NCBI RefSeq assembly: GCF_009765995.1
Contig: NZ_LMUI01000011.1
Location: forward strand, 384,814 to 448,813
Direction: 5' to 3'
Source of the DNA: Methylocapsa sp. S129
GTDB lineage: Bacteria > Pseudomonadota > Alphaproteobacteria > Rhizobiales > Beijerinckiaceae
Length of the DNA stretch: 64,000 nucleotides
Shown here one piece after another: positions 42,097-50,826 of the stretch. Both the position numbers and the translations under genes were made by a program. The notes below the pieces were generated by a model. That model saw only the letters and a program-made list of their open reading frames with translations, did not search any database and was not told the origin of the DNA. The stretch's first letter is position 1. Every line of letters starts with the position of its first letter.

Positions 42097-44427
42097 ATGG
42101 CGAGAAAGGCGAAAAGCAGCGTGGACGCGACCCCGTCGGCCGGCAATGCGGTCGCCGTCAAGAGCGGGAAAGGCGGCGCGCTGACATCAGGCGACGCGCC
42201 GCGGCCGATCGTCGTGGTGCTCGGCATGCATCGCAGCGGCACGTCGCTTTGTTCGCATATCCTGAGCATGCTTGGCGTCGATATGGCGGATGAGGTTGGC
42301 GTCAATCTCGGCAACGATGCGGGCCATTGGGAGCGCTGGGAAATCGTCGCGTTCCAGGACGAGATCCTGAATTTGCTGGACCGCGGCTATTCGACGCACC
42401 AGCACGATTTCCCGCTCCCCGGCGCCTGGTGGGCCGAGCCGAAGGTGCGCGACGTCCAGGCCAGAATCGAGAATTTTCTCACCGAAAAGATGAAAACCAA
42501 CGCTCTTTTCGGCTTCAAGGACCCGCGCACGGCGCGTCTGCTGCCGCTCTGGCTACAGATTTTCAGGAATTTGAACCTCGCGCCCAAATTCATCCTGTGC
42601 CTGCGGGCGCCCAGCCAGATCGCCCGCTCCCTGCAGCGGCGCGACGGCCTCGACCCCGCCGCCGGCGAATATCGCGCGCTCAATTATCTCGTCGATTGCT
42701 TCCGCTACATTCCCCATCACGATGTCTGCGTGGTCGATTATGAGGAATGGTTCGAGAATTATTCGGACAATCTCCACGGTCTGATGTATTTTCTGCATAT
42801 CGAATGGGACCAGTCGGAAGCGGACCTCGGCGTCGCCGTCTCGTCGATCGTCAATCGCGACCTGCGCCATACCGAGGAGCGGCTTGGAATCGCCCGGCAA
42901 CCGCTCGTGCGCTCGTTCCACAATCTGGCCTCCGCCTTACGCAAAGATTCTTCGCGACGCGGCGAGATCGACCGTTTCGTCAATCAATTCGTCGCCTTCC
43001 AGCAATTGCTGCAGCCGTTCGAGCACGCCCAGCGCCAGCTTGGCGCGGCCAGTCGAGAGCGCGAGCAGGCGTTGGCCGACGCGCTGGCCGTGCGCGCGGA
43101 GCTTGTGGCGGCTTTGCAGGCCAGAGCGACGGCCAGTCATCTGCATGAACAGACGCAGAGCGAAGCGCTGGCGGCCCGCGACGGCGAACTTGAGGCGGTG
43201 CGCGCGGAGCACGCCGCCGCTACGGAGCGTTCGGCGCGGAGCGAGGCGAAGCTGGCGGCGCTTGAGGCGGAGGCGCAAGCCCATGCCGCCGCGAGTCAAC
43301 AGCGCGAGCGGGAGTTGAACGAGAGTCTGGCGGCGCGCGACGGCGAACTTGAGGCAGTGCGAGCGGAGCATGCAGCCGTGGCGGAACGTTTGGCGCGGAG
43401 CGAGGCGAAGCTGGCCGCGCATGAAGCGGAGGCGCAAGCCTATGCCGCCGCGAGCCAACAGCGCGAGCGGGCGTTGAACGAGGGTCTGGCGGCGCGCGAC
43501 AGCGAATTTGAGGCGGCGCGCGCGGAGCATGCAGCCGTGGCGGAACGTTTGGCGCAGAGCGAGACGAAGCTGGCCGCGCTTGAGGCGGAGGCGCAAGCCA
43601 GCGCCACGGCGAGCCAGGACCGCGAGCGGGCGCTGAACGAGGTCTTGGCGGCGCGGGCGAAACTGGAGGCTGAACTTGGCGCAGCTCGCGCGGATCTTGC
43701 CGCTGCCGAGGCGCTACTGACGGAAAAGAAAACACGGCGCGCCGCGCTTGAGGCGACTTTGGCGGCCGATGGCGCGGCGGGCCAACAGCGCGAACAAGCG
43801 CTGACCGCCACCCTCGCCGCGCGCCATGCCGAAATCGAAGCGGCGCGCGCGGCCTTGCTGGACGCCGAGCGGCGGGAGCAGGGGCTTCGGGCATCGAGCG
43901 AAGCGGCCAGAGAAGGCCTCGAAGCGCAAATTCGCACTTTGCGTGGCCAGCTCGTCGACGCCGAAGCCGCCCACGCAAAGTTAAAGGCGAATCAGCGAGG
44001 CCAAGGCGATTGGGGCGCTATCCTGCCGCGGAAGAACAGCCTGCGACAGTTGGAGCGCAAACTCATCACCAGCGGCCTGTTCGATGCCGATTGGTACAAG
44101 AGCGAATATAAGGATGTCGCCGATAGCGGCCGCTCGCCAGCCGCCCATTATCTCGAAGACGGCTATTTGCGCGGCTATCGGCCCAATCCGCTTTTCAATA
44201 CGCATTGGTATCTGGAGCGCTACGAGGATGTGCGCCGTTCGGGCGAGAATCCCGTTCTCCATTATCTCACGCATGGCTATCGGGAAGGCCGCGACCCGGG
44301 CCCCGATTTCCAAACCGATTTTTATCTTGAGTCCAACGCCGATGTCCGCAACAAAGACACCAATCCGCTCGTTCATTATCTCCGCCACGGACGGCACGAA
44401 GGCAGGCTCCCTGTCCGGCCCGCCTGA
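42097..44427 (+). CDS. Sulfotransferase-domain protein with long coiled coil and WY-YPDV-type repeats
   Basis: A 776-residue mosaic. Residues about 36-290 form a P-loop sulfotransferase-like domain (IVVVLGMHRSGTSLCSHIL for the PAPS loop; LCLRAPSQIARSLQRRDG for the second site). Residues about 300-650 are a very Ala/Glu/Arg-rich coiled coil that contains three exact-period 53-residue repeats. Residues about 662-775 are three copies of a repeat of about 38 residues (DWYKSEYKDVADSG ... HYLEDGYLRGY). The same repeat fills the N-terminus of the next gene. The protein probably sulfates the glycan or its carrier within an assembly scaffold. The ribosome site is weak. Confidence 0.8.
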   Translation: MARKAKSSVDATPSAGNAVAVKSGKGGALTSGDAPRPIVVVLGMHRSGTSLCSHILSMLGVDMADEVGVNLGNDAGHWERWEIVAFQDEILNLLDRGYSTHQHDFPLPGAWWAEPKVRDVQARIENFLTEKMKTNALFGFKDPRTARLLPLWLQIFRNLNLAPKFILCLRAPSQIARSLQRRDGLDPAAGEYRALNYLVDCFRYIPHHDVCVVDYEEWFENYSDNLHGLMYFLHIEWDQSEADLGVAVSSIVNRDLRHTEERLGIARQPLVRSFHNLASALRKDSSRRGEIDRFVNQFVAFQQLLQPFEHAQRQLGAASREREQALADALAVRAELVAALQARATASHLHEQTQSEALAARDGELEAVRAEHAAATERSARSEAKLAALEAEAQAHAAASQQRERELNESLAARDGELEAVRAEHAAVAERLARSEAKLAAHEAEAQAYAAASQQRERALNEGLAARDSEFEAARAEHAAVAERLAQSETKLAALEAEAQASATASQDRERALNEVLAARAKLEAELGAARADLAAAEALLTEKKTRRAALEATLAADGAAGQQREQALTATLAARHAEIEAARAALLDAERREQGLRASSEAAREGLEAQIRTLRGQLVDAEAAHAKLKANQRGQGDWGAILPRKNSLRQLERKLITSGLFDADWYKSEYKDVADSGRSPAAHYLEDGYLRGYRPNPLFNTHWYLERYEDVRRSGENPVLHYLTHGYREGRDPGPDFQTDFYLESNADVRNKDTNPLVHYLRHGRHEGRLPVRPA
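43168..43674 (+). repeat. 159-bp in-frame tandem repeat (coiled-coil coding)
   Basis: The unit starts CTGGCGGC(C/G)CGCGAC at 43168, 43327 and 43486, with a fourth partial copy from 43645. The period is exactly 159 bp (53 residues), and copies differ at only a few positions, so duplication was recent or homogenised. It encodes LAARDGELEAVRAEHAA-type coiled coil. Fifty-three residues equals six heptads plus one 11-residue unit. Confidence 0.9.
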
Positions 44428-44491
44428 ACGGCCTTGCGCTCGCCTTATTTTCTGTGCCATTGGCTCAGATTGAGCAATCGATAGGAGTACC

Positions 44492-47400
44492 ATGCCTATT
44501 TTGCGAAACTTGTCTTTTACGGGGAAATCGAAGGGCGCTCGCCGGTTGGCCGAAGCGACCAATATTCTTCACAACTCGCCGCTGCTGGACCCGGTTTGGT
44601 ATCGTCAAAACTCTTCGGACCTTCGCGACACGCCGGTCGACGTCGCGCGCCATTATCTCGAACGTGGCGCGCGCGAAGGGCGCAACCCGCATCCTCTGTT
44701 CGACACGAAATTTTATCTCGAACAAAATCCGGATGTCGCCGCGTCAGGCGCAAACCCGCTGGTGCACTATATCCTGCATGGCGCCAAGGAGGGCCGCGAT
44801 CCGCATCCGTTGTTCGCCGCAAGTTGGTACACTGCGCAAGCACCGGAGGCGGTGGAAAATCCTCTTTTGCACTATCTGACGAAGGGCCGTTATGCAGGAA
44901 TGGACCCTCATCCTCTTTTTATGTCGGCGTTTTACCGAACGACCTTTCCAGATATCGAAGCGATCAATATTGAACCGCTTACTCATTACCTGGAGTCGGG
45001 AGCGAATAGCGGATTGAATCCGAACCCACTATTCGATTCGGAATGGTATTTAGATACGTATCCGGATGTTGCCGCTCAGTGCGTGAATCCACTCCTGCAC
45101 TATCGTCTGATCGGCGCCTACGAGGGACGAAACCCGTCGCCGTATTTGAACACCGCTGAATATCTAAAAGCGAATCAGGACGTGGCGGCTTCAAAGTCGC
45201 TGACCGCGCTTGGTCATTACTTACGATATGGCGCAGCAGAAGGGCGTAGCAGGGGTGTCGCGGCGCACGAAGAAAACCCGATTGTCAGCGCTAGGAGCAA
45301 TATCGCTCGTCCGTCGCGCGTACCGGCGGCGCCCCCTGCCTCTATCCACTTAACTAGCTATTTGGACTGGTGCAGATTGAATGACCCCGGCGAGGGTATC
45401 TGTACAGCACAACGACGTCAGGCTTTGATGTTCAAGTGGAAGCCAGTCATCAGCCTCGTCGTCCCTGTCTACAAAGTTCCGGTCAGCCTGATTTGTGCGT
45501 TGGTCGATTCCGTCAAGAACCAAACTTATCCACATTGGCAGCTATGTCTGGCATTGGCGTGGTTTGAAGACGAAGAACTGACACGATATCTGGAAGCTGA
45601 AGCTGAAACTGATCCTCGGATCAAACTCGACATCTTGAAAGAAAATTCTGGCATTTCAGGAAACTCAAATGCCGCACTACAGCTTGTCGAAGGCGAATAT
45701 ATCGGGCTTCTCGATCATGACGACACCTTGTCGCCCAATGCTCTTTTCGAAATGGCGCGCGCCCTCAATGAGGATCCCGGTATCGATTTCCTCTACAGCG
45801 ACAAGGATACGATGGACGAAAGCGGCAACAACCGCTTCAACCCGCTCTTCAAACCGGCTTGGTCGCCCGAGTTTATGCTGAGCGTCAATTACTTAACTCA
45901 CTTCAATGTCATGCGAACGTCGCGTGTACGCGAGATCGGCGGCTGGGATCCGTCGACGGATGGCGCCCAGGATTGGGACCTTTTTCTGCGGTTTATCAAT
46001 TCGAGTACGAAAGTCCGGGCGGTACACCGTCCGCTCTATCACTGGCGAATTATTGCAACGTCCGTCGCATCTGGTTTGGGGGCGAAGCCTTGGGCCGCCG
46101 CGGCTCAATTGCGCGCTGTAACGCGCTATCTGGAAAGTAATGGGTGGAGCGGGGCGGTCGCGACTTTCGCCGCGGAGAGCGTCATCCAGGTTAACTGGAA
46201 CGTCGATTACAAGCCGAGCATTCTAATTCTTGTGATTGGCGATGGAGCCGCCGCCAAAGGCGATGGCTGGACTGCGGCTCGAGCGGCCAAGGCCGAGTCA
46301 AACGGTAAAGTAATTGTCAAGTATTTGAGCATCAGCGCGCGCGATTTCCAACAAGCAGCCAATCGAGCAGTAACCGAATCCACGGCGAACGTTGTTGTAC
46401 TTCTCGACGCGAACTGTAAGCCAAACGGCCAGTGGATTACGGAATTAGTTGGTCCTCTGCAAAGCGACGCCCTCGCCGCTGTCGGTGGCAGATTGGAAAA
46501 TTCGGCAGGAAAGCTATTCGAAGGCGGATGGGTATTTCCCGGCGGGCGGCCGGCGCCTGTCTTCCACGGCGAGACCGTAAATCACGGAGGAGTTTACGCG
46601 GCGGCGTGGTGTTGCCGAAACCATCTTGCAGTATCCGGGTCCTTGATGGCCGTAAGACGTAGTGCGTGGGTTGCGACCGGCGGATTTTCAAGCGATCCAG
46701 CCTGGCAGCGTTATGACCTTGATCTTGGCATCAAAATATCTGGTCAGTCGGTCGGCCGCGTCATGTTGAACACATATGCGAGAGCTACGAGCAGCGCGCA
46801 AAGTGTCTTCGCGCGATCCGTGGATCAGAACCTCGGATCGTCGCCGCTCTTTTCGCAGTTTTTCCCGACTGGAGACCCCTTCTTCCATCCGGGGTTGATC
46901 ATTGAAGGTACGGGGCGACCTACTTTGCGACCGGTGACACCTCCTCATCAAGTCGATTTCTTCGCGGATGCTAGATTTTCGGCAGCCAATTACGATGCAC
47001 CTGCTGATGCTTTCGAGAAGGTCAAAGAGGAGGAGGAAGCGCGGGGCCCTATTCGATCAATAGCTTGGTTCGTGCCGAACTTCGATGTCGCGTTCTACGG
47101 TGGAATCCACACGATCCTTCGTGCTGCGGATTACATGCGCAGCCGGCATGGCATGCGCACAATAATCGTCGCGATCGGGGCGCAAGACTCTGAGATACTT
47201 CGACTGACGATTTCGCGCGCTTTCCCTGAACTCGCAGCTTCATGCGACATAAAGGTGATCCGAGATGTCAAAATACCGAGTGATTTCGTCGATGCAGATG
47301 CGGCCGTCGCCACACTCTGGGTGACCGCGTACGCGATAATCCGTTTGAAAAACGTCAAACACCGTTTCTACTTCGTTCAAGATTACGAACCGTTATTTTA

Positions 47401-48151
47401 TCCGGCGGGCAGTACTTACAGTCTCGCTGAAGCAACTTATCGCTTCGGCTTTCACGGAATTTGCAACACCTATCCGCTTCAGCAACTCTATGAACAGCAG
47501 GGTGGGACGGCGGATCATTTCCTTCCGGCGGTCGACAATTCGGTCTTCCATCCACGAGGTCGCGTTCCCCGTGACCCGAAAGAACCATTCATTTTGTTCA
47601 ACTATGCGCGTCCAGCGCATCCGAGGAACTGCTTCGAAGTCGTGGCAGAAGGTCTCATCGAACTCAAGCGGCGGATGAAGGATAGACTGCGGATCATAAC
47701 CGCAGGCGCGGAGTGGGATCCGAAAGAGTATGGCTTGAACGGAATAGTAGAACACATGGGGTTGCTGCCCTACCGGCAAACGGGTGATCTCTATCGATCC
47801 GTTGACGCGGGCATCGTCGCCATGGCGACAAGCCATCCATCCTATCTTCCTTTCGAGTTGATGGCCTGCGGCGCGCTTGTCCTGACCAACTACAATCAGC
47901 ACACGCAATGGCTGCTGAAGGATCAGGAAAACTGCGTTCTTTTCAATTTGACCAAATCCGCTATCGCCGATACCCTTGAAGGGTCTCTGGACGATCCGAA
48001 GCGCCTCGAAAAGATCATGGCGCAAGGCGTCCGAACAATATCTGGACATTACAATGATTGGGATCGCTCGTGCGAGGCGATCGCCTCAGCAATTCTGCGG
48101 GGAGTCAATGGACGTAATGAGCAACAAGCGTGGAAGGTTGTGTCAAAGTGA
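44492..48151 (+). CDS. Large multidomain glycosyltransferase: repeats + two GT2-like domains + WsaF-like GT-B domain
   Basis: A 1219-residue protein. Residues about 32-252 are six repeats of 35-39 residues (FYLEQNPDVAASGANPL, HYILHGAKEGRDPHPLF). Residues about 320-540 are a full GT2 domain (ISLVVPVYKVPVSLICALVD, GLLDHDDTLSPNALF, FLYSDKDTMDESG, QDWDLFLRF). Residues about 570-790 are a GT2-like segment lacking clear catalytic signatures. Residues about 855-1205 match the WsaF rhamnosyltransferase type (SIAWFVPNFDVAFYGGIHTI, FYFVQDYEPLFYPAGSTYSLAE, ELMACGALVLTN). ATG 44492 has AGGAG upstream. Codon use becomes more AT-rich along the gene than in flanking core genes. Confidence 0.88.
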   Translation: MPILRNLSFTGKSKGARRLAEATNILHNSPLLDPVWYRQNSSDLRDTPVDVARHYLERGAREGRNPHPLFDTKFYLEQNPDVAASGANPLVHYILHGAKEGRDPHPLFAASWYTAQAPEAVENPLLHYLTKGRYAGMDPHPLFMSAFYRTTFPDIEAINIEPLTHYLESGANSGLNPNPLFDSEWYLDTYPDVAAQCVNPLLHYRLIGAYEGRNPSPYLNTAEYLKANQDVAASKSLTALGHYLRYGAAEGRSRGVAAHEENPIVSARSNIARPSRVPAAPPASIHLTSYLDWCRLNDPGEGICTAQRRQALMFKWKPVISLVVPVYKVPVSLICALVDSVKNQTYPHWQLCLALAWFEDEELTRYLEAEAETDPRIKLDILKENSGISGNSNAALQLVEGEYIGLLDHDDTLSPNALFEMARALNEDPGIDFLYSDKDTMDESGNNRFNPLFKPAWSPEFMLSVNYLTHFNVMRTSRVREIGGWDPSTDGAQDWDLFLRFINSSTKVRAVHRPLYHWRIIATSVASGLGAKPWAAAAQLRAVTRYLESNGWSGAVATFAAESVIQVNWNVDYKPSILILVIGDGAAAKGDGWTAARAAKAESNGKVIVKYLSISARDFQQAANRAVTESTANVVVLLDANCKPNGQWITELVGPLQSDALAAVGGRLENSAGKLFEGGWVFPGGRPAPVFHGETVNHGGVYAAAWCCRNHLAVSGSLMAVRRSAWVATGGFSSDPAWQRYDLDLGIKISGQSVGRVMLNTYARATSSAQSVFARSVDQNLGSSPLFSQFFPTGDPFFHPGLIIEGTGRPTLRPVTPPHQVDFFADARFSAANYDAPADAFEKVKEEEEARGPIRSIAWFVPNFDVAFYGGIHTILRAADYMRSRHGMRTIIVAIGAQDSEILRLTISRAFPELAASCDIKVIRDVKIPSDFVDADAAVATLWVTAYAIIRLKNVKHRFYFVQDYEPLFYPAGSTYSLAEATYRFGFHGICNTYPLQQLYEQQGGTADHFLPAVDNSVFHPRGRVPRDPKEPFILFNYARPAHPRNCFEVVAEGLIELKRRMKDRLRIITAGAEWDPKEYGLNGIVEHMGLLPYRQTGDLYRSVDAGIVAMATSHPSYLPFELMACGALVLTNYNQHTQWLLKDQENCVLFNLTKSAIADTLEGSLDDPKRLEKIMAQGVRTISGHYNDWDRSCEAIASAILRGVNGRNEQQAWKVVSK

Positions 48152-49022
48152 TGGCCCCATATACGCGAACCGGGTTTTCTACGTAGCGAACGGCTTCCGG
48201 CATTGGATACTCGACGCGAGGTGGTGTGGCGAGAACGGCTTTGTTTGGCCAGACGACATCGAGAGGGTGAGCGACGCCGAACTCTCGACCATTCCGTCGG
48301 GACGCCCCGCGTCCAGAAGGTGGAGCATCGACGATCCCAGGAGTCTTGTCGCTGAAAATTCATTACAATTGCGTGAGATTGGGGCCTCATTCCTTCATGG
48401 AGCTGGCGTCGAATTTGGAGCTGCAAGCAATCCATTGCCGATACCAGCCGATTGCGTCGTGACATACGGCGACACACTCACCTACGAAGAGCTGCTCGCG
48501 CGTCTTTATCCCGGTCAATCCGCCGCGGATATGATCAAGCCGACGATACTTGCAAGTATCGAGGATCTTGGCGCGGTGCCAAGCAATTTGGATTTCATGG
48601 CGTCCGCGCATGTTATCGAGCACGTGCCCGATCCGGTCGGCGCCATAGTCCGCGCTGCCTCCAAACTGCGACCCGGGGGCCACCTGTTGCTGATGGTTCC
48701 AGACATGAAAGAGACGTTTGATCGGCATCGGGCACTAACGACGCTGGACCACCTGTTGTTGGATTTCTATGCCCCGTCTCGCGAGAGAGATAAGGCTCAC
48801 TTTCAGGAATTTTATCGCGACGCGTTTACAACGCCTGAGGACCAATACGAGGAGACTTGGATCAAAAATTGGGAGGAACGTTTCCCAATTCATTATCACA
48901 CTTGGACCTACGAAAGCTTCAAGAATATGGTCGATACAATCGTCAATAGCTTATCAGTTTATACCGAATATTGGTCCCATCCGACGCGTGGAAATGAGTT
49001 TTGCTTTGTCTTGAAAAAATGA
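48108..49022 (+). CDS. Class I SAM-dependent methyltransferase
   Basis: A 304-residue protein. After an N-terminal segment of about 60 residues (VFYVANGFRHWILDARWCGE) comes a methyltransferase-11-like core: VEFGAASNPLPIPADC for the SAM loop, MASAHVIEHVPDPVGAIVRA and LRPGGHLLLMVPDMKETFD. ATG 48108 is chosen because GGGGAG precedes it. The start lies inside the 3' end of the glycosyltransferase gene (44-base overlap), so coupling is likely. It probably methylates a sugar, perhaps capping the chain. Confidence 0.8.
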   Translation: MDVMSNKRGRLCQSDGPIYANRVFYVANGFRHWILDARWCGENGFVWPDDIERVSDAELSTIPSGRPASRRWSIDDPRSLVAENSLQLREIGASFLHGAGVEFGAASNPLPIPADCVVTYGDTLTYEELLARLYPGQSAADMIKPTILASIEDLGAVPSNLDFMASAHVIEHVPDPVGAIVRAASKLRPGGHLLLMVPDMKETFDRHRALTTLDHLLLDFYAPSRERDKAHFQEFYRDAFTTPEDQYEETWIKNWEERFPIHYHTWTYESFKNMVDTIVNSLSVYTEYWSHPTRGNEFCFVLKK

Positions 49023-49224
49023 CCGCGGAGCGCCGTTGACTGCGTCTTCAAACGACCCTCGATATTTCCACGATCTCATCACCCAATGGCTGTCAGCCCA
49101 CTTGGCTGCGATGATCCGGTGGCGCCGACTCAAGATACGTACAAGACGAGATCATTTCACCCCGCTGGGGTGCCCAGGGCGTCCAGTCGATTGATCAACG
49201 CGAATCAAAACGAACGGGATTAGA

Positions 49225-49974
49225 ATGAGCACTCGCAACGATCGTATCTTCGCGGGCATCGACATCGACAAAATGGTAGGACTTGAGATAGGGCCTCTGG
49301 ATAAACCATTGGTAGGAAGAGACGGTCGCCGCCAGATATTCTATGCTGATTATGCCGACAGAGATTTTCTCATGGCGCAGTCAGCAAGCGACCCGAATGT
49401 CAATGTCAACAACATCCCCCACATAGATTACATCATAAAATCACCGATGATGGATGATCTTGGGAGGAAGTTTGATTATATCGTTGCGTCGCATGTCGCG
49501 GAGCACGTTCCTGATATATTGGGATGGTTGCATAAGCTCGCGAATTGGCTAACCCCAAGCGGAATAATTAGTCTTGCCACCCCTGACTACCGCTACTGTT
49601 TCGATCGGTTAAGGGTCGCGAGTAAGATCAGTGATGTCATCGAAGCGTTTCTCGAAAATCGACAACGCCCGAATCCTGCGTCAGTATATGACGGATTCCG
49701 CAACGCGATTAGGTTCGAGGCGGCCTTCGCATGGGCAAGGGATTGCGAGGTTGGATCGGTTGATTATTACTACACGGAGGCACAAGCCCTTTCCCTAGCA
49801 AAGAGATCCCTGAGGGATTACGTCGATTGCCATTGTTGGGTTTGGACTGCTGACAGCTTTAGGTCGGCGATGGCGGAGCTTCGGCGTCTCGGGCTTACAT
49901 CGCTGAACCTGATTGAATGCCATGGTCCGTACCAAAACGAGGCGGAATTTTACATCAAGCTTCAGGCTCAATGA
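49225..49974 (+). CDS. Class I SAM-dependent methyltransferase
   Basis: A 249-residue methyltransferase. Motif I is VGLEIGPLDKPLVG, followed by IFYADYAD, YIVASHVAEHVPDILGWLHKL and LTPSGIISLATPDYRYCFD. The HVxEHVPD pattern also occurs in the gene upstream, so the two may be paralogues with diverged ends. The target is probably a glycan hydroxyl or carboxyl. It is separated from the previous gene by a 202-bp gap in which I see no gene. Confidence 0.82.
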   Translation: MSTRNDRIFAGIDIDKMVGLEIGPLDKPLVGRDGRRQIFYADYADRDFLMAQSASDPNVNVNNIPHIDYIIKSPMMDDLGRKFDYIVASHVAEHVPDILGWLHKLANWLTPSGIISLATPDYRYCFDRLRVASKISDVIEAFLENRQRPNPASVYDGFRNAIRFEAAFAWARDCEVGSVDYYYTEAQALSLAKRSLRDYVDCHCWVWTADSFRSAMAELRRLGLTSLNLIECHGPYQNEAEFYIKLQAQ

Positions 49975-50025
49975 CCTCCGCAGCGGCGCTAGTGAGTTCG
50001 CTTGCGGGCGGCGATCTTTCCGCCG

Positions 50026-50826
50026 TCATTGCATGATGCGGCCTCGCAGCATCCTTTCGAGGCCGAGCCCAAAAAATAGCATGATCAGTGAGAAGCCGAG
50101 CATATATTCTTTGTCAAGGACGCCAGAACCATAGCTCTCATAATAGGCTGACCGCATCCATTCGATGCCCTGCAGCGCCGGATTGAAAGACAAGTAGTAG
50201 CGCGCGACGTCAGGCAACGCATCCGGTACGAATAGGACACCCGAAGCGATCCACATCAACATGCTGAAAAGCGCGTAGCCGGTCATCCAAAACGGCAAAA
50301 TGCCGGCGACGACGCCGTTCACGATGCCAAATCCGAAGCCCAAAAGCATGCAGGCCCCGATGGCGAGACAAGCCTGCACAAGATCAATCGGCGCAAAGTC
50401 TATGCCGAGAAACGCGAAAATCAGCATGGTCGTAAGGATGACAACGCCCGCGTTGAGCAATTCTAGGATCGCTCGCGCGAACAGGATGTCGGTAACATTG
50501 ACGACTGGAAAGGCCAGCAACGGTCGGTTCAGAGCGAGGCCCATCATTGTAAAACGCGCCATGTAGTTGAACGCCATGAACGGCACGATGCCCGTCGCGA
50601 ACCATAGGGCGGCACTGTCGCCATAGGGGGCGGCCCTACCGATCAGTGTGTTTATCGCGAGCAGAATAAAGATATGCGACAGCGGCCAAGCGACCGCTAG
50701 GAGAAATCCAAAAGCGCTGCCGAAGAAACGCGTCCGCACATCGCGCAGCATGATCGCATGGAGAATGCGTCCCTGTGCCTTCATCGTTTCCCAGAGGCTT
50801 AACCGTCCGTCCGCTATGACGCTCAT
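50026..50826 (-). CDS. ABC-2 type polysaccharide export permease (KpsM/Wzm-like)
   Basis: A 266-residue inner-membrane permease with about six hydrophobic helices (FLLAVAWPLSHIFILLAINTLIG and MLLGFGFGIVNGVVAGILPFWMTGYALFSMLMWIASGVLFV). The N-terminal AIMLRDVRTRFFGSAFGFLLAV and the C-terminal LSFNPALQGIEWMRSAYYESYG match KpsM/BexB/CtrC-type capsule exporters. A strong GGGAGGGG precedes ATG 50826. Its ATPase partner is the gene at 55276-55929; the two KpsE-type genes and an unknown gene lie between. Confidence 0.92.
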   Translation of the reverse strand: MSVIADGRLSLWETMKAQGRILHAIMLRDVRTRFFGSAFGFLLAVAWPLSHIFILLAINTLIGRAAPYGDSAALWFATGIVPFMAFNYMARFTMMGLALNRPLLAFPVVNVTDILFARAILELLNAGVVILTTMLIFAFLGIDFAPIDLVQACLAIGACMLLGFGFGIVNGVVAGILPFWMTGYALFSMLMWIASGVLFVPDALPDVARYYLSFNPALQGIEWMRSAYYESYGSGVLDKEYMLGFSLIMLFFGLGLERMLRGRIMQ

